59,915 nucleotides of DNA from Phycisphaerae bacterium. Its GTDB lineage: Bacteria > Planctomycetota > Phycisphaerae > Phycisphaerales > Phycisphaeraceae. Below are positions 52,079 through 59,915 of this stretch, one piece after another; positions within the stretch are counted from its first letter, which is position 1, and every line of letters starts with the position of its first letter. The position numbers and the translations under genes are program-made. The stretch is from positions 1 through 59,915 of the forward strand of contig JAUHYI010000019.1 of the NCBI GenBank assembly GCA_030426385.1. Direction: 5' to 3'. Below the pieces are notes generated by a model. That model had not been told where the DNA came from. It made no database searches and saw nothing but the letters and a program-made list of their open reading frames with translations.

Positions 52079-53965
52079 ATGTTGAACATTGAAACCGGTT
52101 TGTTTTCGGGAATGGTTTTGCAACGAACGCGTCGTGATGTGAGCGACCAGTTGATCACGGGCCGGACGGATCAGGGAGGGAAGACGGCGAATCTTAGTCA
52201 GCTTATGCGTGTGCGTGTGACACAAAAAGGCAAGCCTGTGCGTGGCGTAAAAATAGTGGGGCGCGTGGCACGTGGCCAATTCAAAGCGCAGTTGGTGGGG
52301 TTGCGTGTGGGCGGTCCGTATGTGATTGAACTGGCGATCGGGGCGGAGTCGGTTGAGGTACGCGATGTGCTGGTGGGCGATGTGTGGTTGTTGACGGGGC
52401 AATCGAATATGTTTGGCTGCGGATTATTTCCAGATCGTGCGAAGCCGAGTAAATCGGTGCGTGGGTTTTACATGGACGATCATTGGCGTGTGGCAGAAGA
52501 CCCATTGCACAACATGTGGAACGCCGTTGACGAAGTTCACGCGACGATAGGCAGAGGCTTACCTGCTGCACCGGGTGGCCCGAAAAAATATCGTAAAGGT
52601 GTCGGGCCTGGGGTGGCTTTTGGAAAAAAATATTTTTCCGTCACAGGTGTTCCGCAAGGATTGATCGCGTGCGCGCATGGTGGGACGAGCATGTTGCAAT
52701 GGAATCCGGTCGGTGCCAAAGCCGATGGCCGAACATTGTTTGGGGCAACGATGCGAAGGTTGCAAAAAAATGGTGGCCGGGTGGCGGGTGTGATTTGGTA
52801 TCAAGGTGAATCGGACACGCTCGACGAACCAGCCCCACTTTACACAGAACGGATGAAAAAACTGATCTCAGCCTTTCGTCGTATTGCCGGGGATAAAACA
52901 TTGCCGTTTGTGTTGGTACAGCTTGCCCGTCATACGATTCGGGGCGATGGGGGGTTGTGGAATTCGATTCAGGATCAACAGCGTCTATTGCCAAACCTGC
53001 TCAAGCAAGTGCAATATGTGCCTGCCATCGATTTGGAACTGGATGATGCCATTCACATCAGTGGTGAATCCCAACAGGTCTTGGGCGAACGTTTGGCACG
53101 CGTGATGTTGCGATTGCGTGGTGATCGTGAGCAGGGACGCATGCCGATCAAGGTAGCGAAGATCGAATCCAAACATATTTTGGCGTTGAATTATCAGCGT
53201 GTAGAAGTGACGTTTGATCATGTCGTTGGCGGATTGCGAACACATGGTCGAGCGGCAGGGTTTTCGGTGAGTGATACCGATGGCAACCGTTTGACGCCGT
53301 ACAAAACAGTGGTGAGTGGCAACAAAGTGTTATTGCATTTTGGATCATCCGGGTTTGAGGTGTTCAATTTGCACCTCTCGTATGGTGCGGGGTTTGATCC
53401 TGCGTGTACGATCACCGATGGCGATGGTTGGCCGTTGCCTGTATTTGGTCCGGTTGCCATTGTGCCCGCGCAAGCGGTCACATCGTTAGCGCCGTCCATG
53501 AAATGCAGTGGTTCAACGGTGTACGATGGTGATATCCGCGCGTTGAAATTGCCACGGGGACTGGCCGCGTTGCTTAGACGTTCAGTGACCTGTAACGACG
53601 GCGGGTTCATGGATGTGCATGCTTTGGTCGAACACAATCAGCCGAACCACGTGATTTACATGCGTGCTAAATTCACATGTGTTGAGGCAATGAATTTGGA
53701 ATTGATGCTGGGGTATGACGGCCCAATCAAAATATGGCTGGATGGGCGAGAGGTAATGTGCGATCCATCAGGGAAAAATCCCGCGGCCCCCGATGTTCAT
53801 CAGGTGCCCGCTCGAGTCAAGCGTGGCGAGCATCGCGTGGAATTTGCATTGGGTACCAACAATGGCAAAGCCTGTGGCGTGTTTTTGCGATTACGGCGCA
53901 AGGGTGTGCCTAAGCGTGTGATCGAAGCAGGTGAGGCCGTGTTGCCGCAATGGGTGGCAAAATAA
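52079..53965 (+). CDS. SGNH-type sialate O-acetylesterase-like protein (SASA)
   Basis: 628 residues from ATG 52079 (MLNIETGLFSGMVLQRTRRD), with GGAAATG before it. The first 100 residues form a beta domain, then block I DVWLLTGQSNMFGCG (catalytic Ser). Block II/III-like segments are ACAHGGTSMLQWNP and VIWYQGESDTLD, and a later VPAIDLELDDAIHIS supplies the Asp/His pair. A C-terminal jelly-roll-like domain (about 480-628) may bind sugars. Members remove acetyl groups from sialic acid or plant/algal polysaccharides. No clear signal peptide is visible, which is unusual for the family. Target glycan unknown. Confidence 0.88.
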   Translation: MLNIETGLFSGMVLQRTRRDVSDQLITGRTDQGGKTANLSQLMRVRVTQKGKPVRGVKIVGRVARGQFKAQLVGLRVGGPYVIELAIGAESVEVRDVLVGDVWLLTGQSNMFGCGLFPDRAKPSKSVRGFYMDDHWRVAEDPLHNMWNAVDEVHATIGRGLPAAPGGPKKYRKGVGPGVAFGKKYFSVTGVPQGLIACAHGGTSMLQWNPVGAKADGRTLFGATMRRLQKNGGRVAGVIWYQGESDTLDEPAPLYTERMKKLISAFRRIAGDKTLPFVLVQLARHTIRGDGGLWNSIQDQQRLLPNLLKQVQYVPAIDLELDDAIHISGESQQVLGERLARVMLRLRGDREQGRMPIKVAKIESKHILALNYQRVEVTFDHVVGGLRTHGRAAGFSVSDTDGNRLTPYKTVVSGNKVLLHFGSSGFEVFNLHLSYGAGFDPACTITDGDGWPLPVFGPVAIVPAQAVTSLAPSMKCSGSTVYDGDIRALKLPRGLAALLRRSVTCNDGGFMDVHALVEHNQPNHVIYMRAKFTCVEAMNLELMLGYDGPIKIWLDGREVMCDPSGKNPAAPDVHQVPARVKRGEHRVEFALGTNNGKACGVFLRLRRKGVPKRVIEAGEAVLPQWVAK

Positions 53966-53994
53966 ATGGATGCCAGCAATGGTAGGGCAGAGGT

Positions 53995-54109
53995 AATACG
54001 ATTGACGATAAATACTTGCGCAGAGATTGATATTAGCTCCCAGTGAATACCGGGAGTTTGCGTGAGAGGAAAATGTTAGAACGCGCGAGAGTTTTAACGG
54101 GCATTGGTA
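53995..54109. repeat. Dispersed hairpin repeat, copy 3
   Basis: Aligns with copies 1 and 2 over about 115 bases. Stem at 54037-54044 and 54049-54056 with loop GAAT and one A/C mismatch. It begins 30 bases after the esterase stop, in the gap before the minus-strand tRNA gene, again at a convergent junction. Confidence 0.75.
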
Positions 54110-54305
54110 CAAGATGTAGGTAGGTGGCGGTAGGGGGAAGAGCGGGAAGATATGCTCGGTTTTGATCTACCGGCCTGTGAATCGCGGGAACAGTGACAAT
54201 GCAATGCCCCCCGCGGTGACGAGAAATGGCACGCAGGCGTGGTCAAAAAATGTGAAACGGGTTATAGCCGGCCAAATCAAGCCGCCCCAAGCCTGTCAGC
54301 GACCA

Positions 54306-54323
54306 CTCAGCTGGTGGGCTGAG
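54306..54323. other. Inverted repeat, six-base stem
   Basis: CTCAGC and GCTGAG around TGGTGG, downstream of the tRNA gene in its direction of transcription. It could contribute to transcript ending, but no T run follows on that strand. Confidence 0.35.
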
Positions 54324-54327
54324 GAAA

Positions 54328-54346
54328 CATCAACGCTGCGTTGATG
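54328..54346. other. Near-perfect 19-base palindrome
   Basis: CATCAACGC and GCGTTGATG separated by one T. The short centre suits a dimeric protein-binding site better than an RNA hairpin, but a hairpin with a five-base loop is also possible. On the minus strand it is followed by TTTCC. Confidence 0.45.
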
Positions 54347-54426
54347 GGGTAATTGAGGCAGATACAAATTGGATGTCTGGAAGATCCAAAAAAGCCTGAA
54401 ACAAAAGCCTGAAACCTCGGAAATAA

Positions 54427-54499
<73 letters not shown>

Positions 54500-54508
54500 G
54501 AGCCGTGT

Positions 54509-54536
54509 AAGATATCAGCCTGACAGGCGTTGTCAA
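54509..54536 (-). promoter_or_regulatory. Promoter of tRNA-Phe
   Basis: On the minus strand TTGACA (54536-54531) is followed after 16 bases by TATCTT (54514-54509). Start would be a few bases before the tRNA 5' end. Confidence 0.55.
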
Positions 54537-54553
54537 TTTCCACAATTCCCGAT

Positions 54554-54583
54554 TTGGCATATTGTGGGAAGAATTGTTATACT
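54554..54583 (+). promoter_or_regulatory. Sigma-70-type promoter of the rplKAJL operon
   Basis: TTGGCA at 54554-54559 and TATACT at 54578-54583 with an 18-base spacer, 160 bases before rplK. It faces away from the tRNA promoter in the same 250-base spacer. Confidence 0.65.
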
Positions 54584-54743
54584 ACGCGGCTCGACCCTGT
54601 CCACCCGGCTCATTCCGGAGGCGAACGATTCGGATTCGGCAAATGGGTTGAGGAAAACGACATCGCGAAATTAAGCTACGAAGATCGAGCTACGCGAAAT
54701 TTTACTCCCGAACAAGCACGTTGCACGCTGAAAGTTTTACGCC

Positions 54744-55193
54744 ATGGCCAAGAAACAAATTACATCGGTATTCAAAATTCAGGCCCCCGGTGGTCAAGCC
54801 ACTCCCGCGCCGCCTATCGGGCCTGCTCTGGGTCAGAACGGCGTGAACCCAGGCCAATTCATTCAGCAGTTCAATGAACGCACCCGAGCCCTCAATGGCA
54901 AGGTCGTTGGCTGCGTCATTACGGTCTACCAGGATCGTTCGTTTGAATTTGAAATCAAAAGCCCACCAGCGGCAGTTCTGATCAAGGATGCGGCAGGTAT
55001 CGAGAAGGGCTCGGGCGTGCCCAACAAGAATAAAGTGGCCACCATCAGTGCGGATCAGGTCCGTGCGATTGCCGAAGAAAAAATCAAAGAGATGACAGGC
55101 CACAACATGGAAGCGATGATGAAAACCATTGCCGGTACTGCTCGCAGCATGGGTGTCATCGTCGATGGTGTGGATCAAGGCCAAGGCCAATAA
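54744..55193 (+). CDS. rplK: 50S ribosomal protein L11
   Basis: Component of the GTPase-associated centre with 23S rRNA and L10/L12. 149 residues. N-terminal domain: ITSVFKIQAPGGQATPAPPIGPALGQNGVN; rRNA-binding C-terminal domain: KNKVATISADQVRAIAEEKI and NMEAMMKTIAGTARSMGV. Slightly longer than the usual 141. First gene of the L11-L1-L10-L12 group, with a promoter of its own about 160 bases upstream. Confidence 0.98.
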   Translation: MAKKQITSVFKIQAPGGQATPAPPIGPALGQNGVNPGQFIQQFNERTRALNGKVVGCVITVYQDRSFEFEIKSPPAAVLIKDAAGIEKGSGVPNKNKVATISADQVRAIAEEKIKEMTGHNMEAMMKTIAGTARSMGVIVDGVDQGQGQ

Positions 55194-55447
55194 GCACGCA
55201 TCAATAAACAAACGGTGTGACGCATGATAGGCATGGCATGATTCACGATCGCGTGTCGCCAAGCCGTGTCAAACCGTTTAGATAATTTGGATAGAACATT
55301 TGGAATAACGGTCGCAACGACGTGGCCAAGGCCAACCACGAGCCTGAATCGTGGCAGACCGCCTCCCCTGCGTTACGTTTCACCAGCATGATTGCGTGTT
55401 GTTGAAATTTGACAGAAATGTGGATGGTGGATCGAAAGGATAGTTCG
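55194..55447 (+). other. Long spacer between rplK and rplA
   Basis: 254 bases, unusually long for these two genes, which are often almost adjacent. No gene is seen. An additional promoter or an L1-binding leader controlling rplA is possible, but I could not fold a convincing structure by eye. Confidence 0.4.
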
Positions 55448-56131
55448 ATGGCAAAGAGACCCGGTAAGCGCTACCGCGCAGACATTAAAGACCATGACCC
55501 GGATCAGGCAATCACTTTGAGCGAAGCGATCGCGAAGGTCAAATCATTCAAAAAAACCAAGTTCGATCAATCGATCGAAATCTGTATGCACTTGGGTGTG
55601 GACACCGCTCACGCGGACCAGATGGTGCGTTCAAGCGTGTCGCTGCCACACGGTATCGGCAAAAGCAAACGTGTGATTGCATTCTGTGCTGCGGATAAAG
55701 TTGAAGAGGCCAAGGCCGCTGGTGCGATTGAAGTGGGTGCCGAAGATCTGGTCAAGAAAGTCGAAGATGGCTGGCTTGATTTCGATGTGGCCGTGGCCAG
55801 TCCAGACATGATGCGACTGGTTTCCAAATTGGGCCGACAGTTGGGTCCCAAGGGTTTGATGCCATCGCCTAAGAGTGGCACGGTGACGCCTGATGTGGCC
55901 AAAGCAGTGAAAGAATATGCTGCGGGTAAAGTCGAATTTCGTGCTGACAAAGGTGGCAACGTTCATGCGGTCATCGGCAAGTTCAGTTTTGATGATGCTC
56001 AGTTGAACGACAACGCCCAGGCGTTCATGGATACGATTGAACGTCTCAAGCCAGCCGCAGCCAAAGGCCTATACGTCAAGCGTGTAACCTTGTCGGGAAC
56101 GATGACCCCCGGCGTTCGCGTGGCCGTGTAA
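55448..56131 (+). CDS. rplA: 50S ribosomal protein L1
   Basis: Forms the L1 stalk that helps eject tRNA; in many bacteria it also represses its own mRNA. The ATG at 55448 (MAKRPGKRYRADIKD) follows AAGGA. 227 residues with LSEAIAKVKSFKKTKFDQSI, GRQLGPKGLMPSPKSGTVTP and KVEFRADKGGNVHAVIGKFS. An in-frame start at 55409 lacks family support. Confidence 0.98.
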   Translation: MAKRPGKRYRADIKDHDPDQAITLSEAIAKVKSFKKTKFDQSIEICMHLGVDTAHADQMVRSSVSLPHGIGKSKRVIAFCAADKVEEAKAAGAIEVGAEDLVKKVEDGWLDFDVAVASPDMMRLVSKLGRQLGPKGLMPSPKSGTVTPDVAKAVKEYAAGKVEFRADKGGNVHAVIGKFSFDDAQLNDNAQAFMDTIERLKPAAAKGLYVKRVTLSGTMTPGVRVAV

Positions 56132-56260
56132 GTAATACAAGTAAGCGGCCAAGCCGTTAGCGCGTGTGGTGGGCACGGGCGATAATTTAAGAATTAGACA
56201 GACCGAACAAAAGACAGCCAATCACAGGCAGATAAGCCTGGAAAATAAAGGCGAAAGATC

Positions 56261-56812
56261 ATGAGTAAACCGGTAAAAAATCTGGTAACCAAACAATATG
56301 CCGAAGCGATCGGCGATGTCAGCGGTGCGGTGGTGATCGACATCCGTGGCATTGAAGCCAATCAAAACAACGAACTGCGTGGCGCTCTGAACGAAAAGGG
56401 CATCAAGATCACGGTGGTCAAGAACAGCTTGGCCAAGCGTGCGATCTCGGGAACCACGCTTGAGCCGATTGGCGAGCTGCTCACCGGTGCGTGTGCGTTT
56501 GTGTATCCCACAGGCGAAGACGTCTCTGTGGTGAACGTGGCCCGCGAGTTGATCGAACAAGCCAAGACACTGGAAAAACTGGAATTCAAAGGCGCGTTGC
56601 TCGAAGGCATCGTCTTCCAGCCTGACCAGATTGAAGCGTTGAGCAAATACCCAACCCGCGAAGAAGCGCAGGCTCAGGTGGTTCAGCTCATCCTCAGCCC
56701 AGCTCAGAATCTCGTCGGTGCCATCCTCGGCCCAGGCCGAAAGATCGCATCGATCGTCAAGGCCGTCGAAGAAAAACTCGAAAACGGCGAAGAAATCAAG
56801 AAAGCTGGATAA
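56261..56812 (+). CDS. rplJ: 50S ribosomal protein L10
   Basis: Base of the L12 stalk. 183 residues: YAEAIGDVSGAVVIDIRGIE, then ITVVKNSLAKRAI in the rRNA-binding domain, and a C-terminal helix that holds L12 dimers (LSPAQNLVGAILGPGRKIAS onward). GGCGAAAG precedes the ATG. The 129-base leader before it is where L10 autoregulation usually acts, but no leader fold was confirmed. Confidence 0.98.
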   Translation: MSKPVKNLVTKQYAEAIGDVSGAVVIDIRGIEANQNNELRGALNEKGIKITVVKNSLAKRAISGTTLEPIGELLTGACAFVYPTGEDVSVVNVARELIEQAKTLEKLEFKGALLEGIVFQPDQIEALSKYPTREEAQAQVVQLILSPAQNLVGAILGPGRKIASIVKAVEEKLENGEEIKKAG

Positions 56813-56909
56813 AAACCAATACCCAAGAATCCGACTGGCCCCTCGGGGTTAAATCGCAGCACAGGGCGGCGACCTCTCGGATCAGTTTCGTTTCAAAAGG
56901 ATCGAAGAT

Positions 56910-57299
56910 ATGTCAGAAGTAGAAGCAGCAGTGAAAGAGCTTGGCGACAAGCTGGTCGGCCTGACCCTCAAGGAAGCCGTCGACCTGGGCAATTACCTCA
57001 AAGAAGAATACAACATCGAGCCCGCAGCAGGCGGCGTGATGATGGCAGCAGGTGGCGGCGGTGACGCTGGCGCAGCAGCCGAAGAACAGACGGAATTTAC
57101 CGTTGTTCTGACAAGTGCTGGCGACAAGAAGATTCAGGTCATCAAAGCCGTTCGCGAATTGACCGGTCTGGGCCTCAAAGAAGCCAAGGAATTGGTCGAC
57201 GGTGCTCCCAAGCCGATCAAAGAAGGCGTCAGCAAAGAAGAAGCCGACACCATGGCCGAGAAGATCAAAGAAGCTGGCGGCGAAGTCGAGCTCAAGTAA
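56910..57299 (+). CDS. rplL: 50S ribosomal protein L7/L12
   Basis: Stalk protein that recruits translation factors. 129 residues: N-terminal dimer helix, Ala/Gly hinge ([20 protein letters not shown]) and C-terminal domain [20 protein letters not shown] with [30 protein letters not shown] is placed before the ATG. A strong terminator follows and no rpoB is next, unlike the common arrangement. Confidence 0.98.
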   Translation: MSEVEAAVKELGDKLVGLTLKEAVDLGNYLKEEYNIEPAAGGVMMAAGGGGDAGAAAEEQTEFTVVLTSAGDKKIQVIKAVRELTGLGLKEAKELVDGAPKPIKEGVSKEEADTMAEKIKEAGGEVELK

Positions 57300-57641
57300 A
57301 TTTAAGCATTGCCCACTTCGTATTGACCCTCACGTGTTTTATGCGTGTCATGGTTGGACGAAGTCGGATACACAATCCAATAAAAAACCGCGTCGGATTC
57401 CGGCGCGGTTTTTTTATGGGGTGATTTTGAGCGATACCCATCGCACAAAAACCATGCCTGTGGTAAGTCGTTTGAGCCACGGGCTTCAATATTCTCCACT
57501 GTCACCCGGACTGGCCGCTTAACCGGCCAGCCCAGAGCACCAAAATCGTGGCGATTAATCAGGCCAGTGGCGCTAAATGCGATGCGTAGAACGCGCATCG
57601 AAAGTTGTTGAGCTGCATATGATTTGCCTTGGCGCTCATGC
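57300..57641. other. Convergent spacer between rplL and the GHL6-like gene
   Basis: 342 bases containing the terminator at 57382-57415 and two more hairpins (stem CTGGCCG/CGGCCAG at 57511-57530; GATGCG/CGCATC at 57581-57599). No gene is supported. Confidence 0.5.
57382..57415. terminator. Bidirectional terminator after rplL
   Basis: A long stem with loop ATT: A run, CCGCGTCGG, then CCGGCGCGG and T run. Both strands end in T after the stem, so it can stop rplKAJL from one side and the GHL6-like gene from the other. Confidence 0.9.
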
Positions 57642-59654
57642 CTACTGCAAAACGACCATCTGGTGACAGCTCAATGGCGGCATATCAAAATGCAAGCGGT
57701 CACCATCACGCGTGAACGGCAGCGATTCGCCCTGGGGTTCGAGGGTGATCTTCTCTACCGGGTGTGGTGGCTTGATCGATACGGTGACGCCATGCACTGC
57801 TGGCAGATCCTGCACCACCTCGACGGCATTTCTACCCAGGCCGCCACGATTGATCGTGTTGGCGTACAAAAGATGCAACACACTGCGACCCTTGTCCGGC
57901 TGATGCATCAAAGTCACACGTCCGGCAGAGGGGAAGTTGGTGATTTCTACGGTACGTCGTTGGCCCAGCGCCAGGTCCACCACCTTGTGCAACATTTCCA
58001 ACAGCGGCACCGTGCCATACGCGCCATACACACTGAACACGCGATGGGCTAAGTACACCGTTTGATCATGTTGGACGCCCAGGGCATAGTCCGATGGTTC
58101 GGGCTGTGACGGAGCATGTTGATGGCTGCAAAAATGTTCATGGGTGCGATTGAAATAGGGGTCGTAGACATCACCCAACGATTGCCCCGTCGTGGCAGTG
58201 ATTCGCTGTGATCGCATATACATCACCATCGGATCGTTGACGTAGGGCGTACGCAGCGCATCGATCGGCAATACAAAATCATGTTCGTATGCACTTGGGC
58301 CGTGATGCTTTGCACCGATATCCATAGCAAACCCTTCGCCGTCTGAATTCAAACCGCTGTTGCCCGTCAGTAACAAGCGACCACCTTGTTGGACATAGTT
58401 TTCCAGTTGCGTTTTGAGTGAGGCGTTGATCGTGATGTCGTCGGGCAAGATCAACAAGCGATAACGATGCAGATCCATGCTCGCATCAATTACGTCAAAC
58501 AGATAGTGGCCTTCGAGTAACACGCGGGCTGCGCCGGTGTCTGGTCCAGCGCTGGCGTGTCCATCGCGCTGCGCCTTGGCGGCACAAGCCTCCGCGGACA
58601 GGATCGCCATGTCCGCGATACTGGTCACATCGTTGCACCATGGTTCCTTCGCTTCAACTTCGGCATAGGCTTGGCCAATGATGTTGTAGGTGCTTTCGTC
58701 GATTTTTCCGTTGGGCGGCAACTGGTCGCCGACTGAACACTTCGCTCCATAGGCAAGCATCGCCGCGCATTCATAACGCAAGGCATTGGGATGTTTGTAA
58801 CCGCCGAATTCGCCCCACGTGGTGTGGAATTTGCCGGTCATGCCCATCATGTCGTGACTGGTGATCTGTTTGGCATACTTGGCGGACAATGGGAAATGGT
58901 CGTAGCCCCAACCGCCCGTAGGAAGCGATTCGAGTTCGAGGTGGCTGAAATAATCGAGGATTTCAGTTTGGCCGCGCGTGATGTGTCCGCTGTTGTGAAA
59001 CACCGGGCGATCCGGGTTGCCCTTCTTTGAGGACTCCGTGGTGCGCTGGTAATAGCGTTGCAGGGCGAGTTGGTTGGCCTTCTCGCGATCCGATTCGCAA
59101 GTGGGATCCAATTGGTGTTGTGTCATCACAGCCAGGCCCGCTTCGCTACACGAGTGACCCTGGGCAATGATGTCCAGAAAAATGCCATCGCAATCCGGGA
59201 ACAGGTCAACGACCTCTTCAATCTGAGCGCACAGGTAATCGATATAGGCTGTGTGAAAACATGTGATGAACCAACCAGCCTCAATCGGCGAAGCACCGTG
59301 GAGTTTTCCCTCATGATCGCGTTCGCGCCATTCAGGATGCTGGGTGCATGCCGCGTTATCGATACCTGCCGACAGGTAGATCGGTGCGTTGATGCCGATT
59401 TCCTTGCACGCGTCATACTGAGCACGTAACAGATCAAAATCCAGATGCGGATGTATTTGGCCGACGCTCGTGGGATGATAGCTCCATCCATGATGGCACT
59501 TGGAAAATAGCGTGACCGAGTCGACGTGTGCGCGTTTAAGTGTTTCTTGAAAATGCTTCTTGTTGAATGCTTTGCCAATGCCGGGGATGGCTTCTGAGGT
59601 ATGAAAATCCAAATGAATTTGGCGAAAGCGAAGTCGATGGGCGCGGTGAGACAT
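57642..59654 (-). CDS. GHL6-like glycoside hydrolase-type protein with amidotransferase-like domain
   Basis: 670 residues from ATG 59654. The N-terminal TIM-barrel begins RFRQIHLDFHTSEAIPGIGK and continues TLFSKCHHGWSYHPTSVGQI, the pattern of hypothetical glycosyl hydrolase 6 (GHL6). Likely active-site segments are DGIFLDIIAQGHSCSE and FHTTWGEFGGYKH. From about 380 comes a region like the beta-galactosidase trimerisation domain (RLLILPDDITINASLKTQLE, GGRLLLTGNSGL). The last 130 residues are beta-sandwich-like. No signal peptide. Substrate unknown; related proteins occur in fucose- or galactose-degrading loci. Alone on the minus strand here. Confidence 0.8.
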   Translation of the reverse strand: MSHRAHRLRFRQIHLDFHTSEAIPGIGKAFNKKHFQETLKRAHVDSVTLFSKCHHGWSYHPTSVGQIHPHLDFDLLRAQYDACKEIGINAPIYLSAGIDNAACTQHPEWRERDHEGKLHGASPIEAGWFITCFHTAYIDYLCAQIEEVVDLFPDCDGIFLDIIAQGHSCSEAGLAVMTQHQLDPTCESDREKANQLALQRYYQRTTESSKKGNPDRPVFHNSGHITRGQTEILDYFSHLELESLPTGGWGYDHFPLSAKYAKQITSHDMMGMTGKFHTTWGEFGGYKHPNALRYECAAMLAYGAKCSVGDQLPPNGKIDESTYNIIGQAYAEVEAKEPWCNDVTSIADMAILSAEACAAKAQRDGHASAGPDTGAARVLLEGHYLFDVIDASMDLHRYRLLILPDDITINASLKTQLENYVQQGGRLLLTGNSGLNSDGEGFAMDIGAKHHGPSAYEHDFVLPIDALRTPYVNDPMVMYMRSQRITATTGQSLGDVYDPYFNRTHEHFCSHQHAPSQPEPSDYALGVQHDQTVYLAHRVFSVYGAYGTVPLLEMLHKVVDLALGQRRTVEITNFPSAGRVTLMHQPDKGRSVLHLLYANTINRGGLGRNAVEVVQDLPAVHGVTVSIKPPHPVEKITLEPQGESLPFTRDGDRLHFDMPPLSCHQMVVLQ

Positions 59655-59915
59655 CAATGAGGAATCCACGGGTTGGTTGAGATTATGAATCGCGGTACGT
59701 CTGCCGATGGTGGTTGACGTCCGTTACAAGATGGTCATGTTAAGCGATACGGAGGTAGGTGTGGTGGGGGAGTGTGCTGTGTGGTGCAGAGTGAGAAGCG
59801 TGTGGCGTGTCCATCAAGTCAGCGTGATGTTGAACGCCCGGAGTTGAGCATTTGAAATGCAAGCGTAAGAAAAACATGCAAGGGGTGCCGTGCTGCAAAG
59901 GGGATGAAGCAGTAG

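Larger units (their letters stand above)
53966..54426. other. Spacer with repeat copy 3 and palindromes
   Basis: 461 bases between the esterase gene and tRNA-Phe. It contains repeat copy 3, two small inverted repeats (54306-54323 and 54328-54346) and a tandem pair of a 12-base unit (AAAGCCTGAAAC) at about 54391-54415. No gene is supported. Confidence 0.55.

Noticed and set aside
56132..56260. L10 leader RNA before rplJ
   Set aside because: Plausible by position, but no kink-turn structure could be identified by eye.
59655..59915. Possible gene fragment at the right edge
   Set aside because: Short frames on both strands carry no recognisable motif.

Overview
The window looks like the chromosome of a Gram-negative planctomycete, most likely class Phycisphaerae. 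The evidence is an LpxD/Skp/MsbA-like outer-membrane set, a planctomycete-style prepilin with a DG-type C-terminal motif, a PEP-CTERM protein, system II cytochrome c maturation (ResB/CcsA) and an L-aspartate oxidase whose N-terminus begins RRYLIPF. The taxonomic call is inference from protein style; no 16S rRNA gene is present. Genes are mostly ordinary housekeeping genes in short operons, many joined by 1-4 base stop/start overlaps.

Layout. 1-300: end of an IS630-type transposase and copy 1 of a dispersed hairpin repeat. 300-7,600: minus-strand nuoJKLMN, the proton-pumping membrane arm of complex I. 7,900-13,150: zinc-ribbon membrane protein, GH15 glucoamylase-like enzyme and a detached nuoG. 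13,270-17,020: lpxD, a small lipoprotein, a Skp/OmpH-like protein and a metallo-beta-lactamase-fold protein. 17,100-21,920: minus-strand aroA, MsbA-like ABC transporter and prepilin-like protein, with groES just downstream of aroA. 22,020-26,410: moaB-like gene, then a TolC/HlyD pair. 26,580-28,570: repeat copy 2, a DUF547 protein and an unknown lipoprotein. 28,950-33,910: argB-argF, an unknown 166-residue protein and a large coiled-coil membrane protein. 34,040-39,710: arfB, 3-methyladenine glycosylase, ccsA and resB. 39,940-43,800: crcB and korAB. 44,040-53,970: cstA and a LEA-like lipoprotein, nadB and gamma-carbonic anhydrase, a Gfo/Idh/MocA oxidoreductase and hisA, a PEP-CTERM protein and a SASA esterase. 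54,000-57,420: repeat copy 3, tRNA-Phe and the ribosomal operon rplK-rplA-rplJ-rplL. 57,640-59,650: a GHL6-like glycoside hydrolase-type protein.

Three sequence-level oddities stand out. (1) A repeat of about 115 bp with a conserved hairpin occurs three times, each time in a spacer at gene 3' ends. (2) G-rich arrays built from units like AAATGTGGGGGG lie in spacers and also inside unrelated genes (nuoL, aroA, tolC, hlyD, resB, crcB), where they are translated as Gly/Val-rich inserts without breaking the frame. (3) A short repeat upstream of arfB and of the 3-methyladenine glycosylase gene supplies in-frame GTG codons, so both reading frames begin MK(P/S)VD. No CRISPR array, phage, complete insertion sequence or defence island was seen. 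I did not find a convincing new multi-gene system; the repeat behaviour is the most unusual content.
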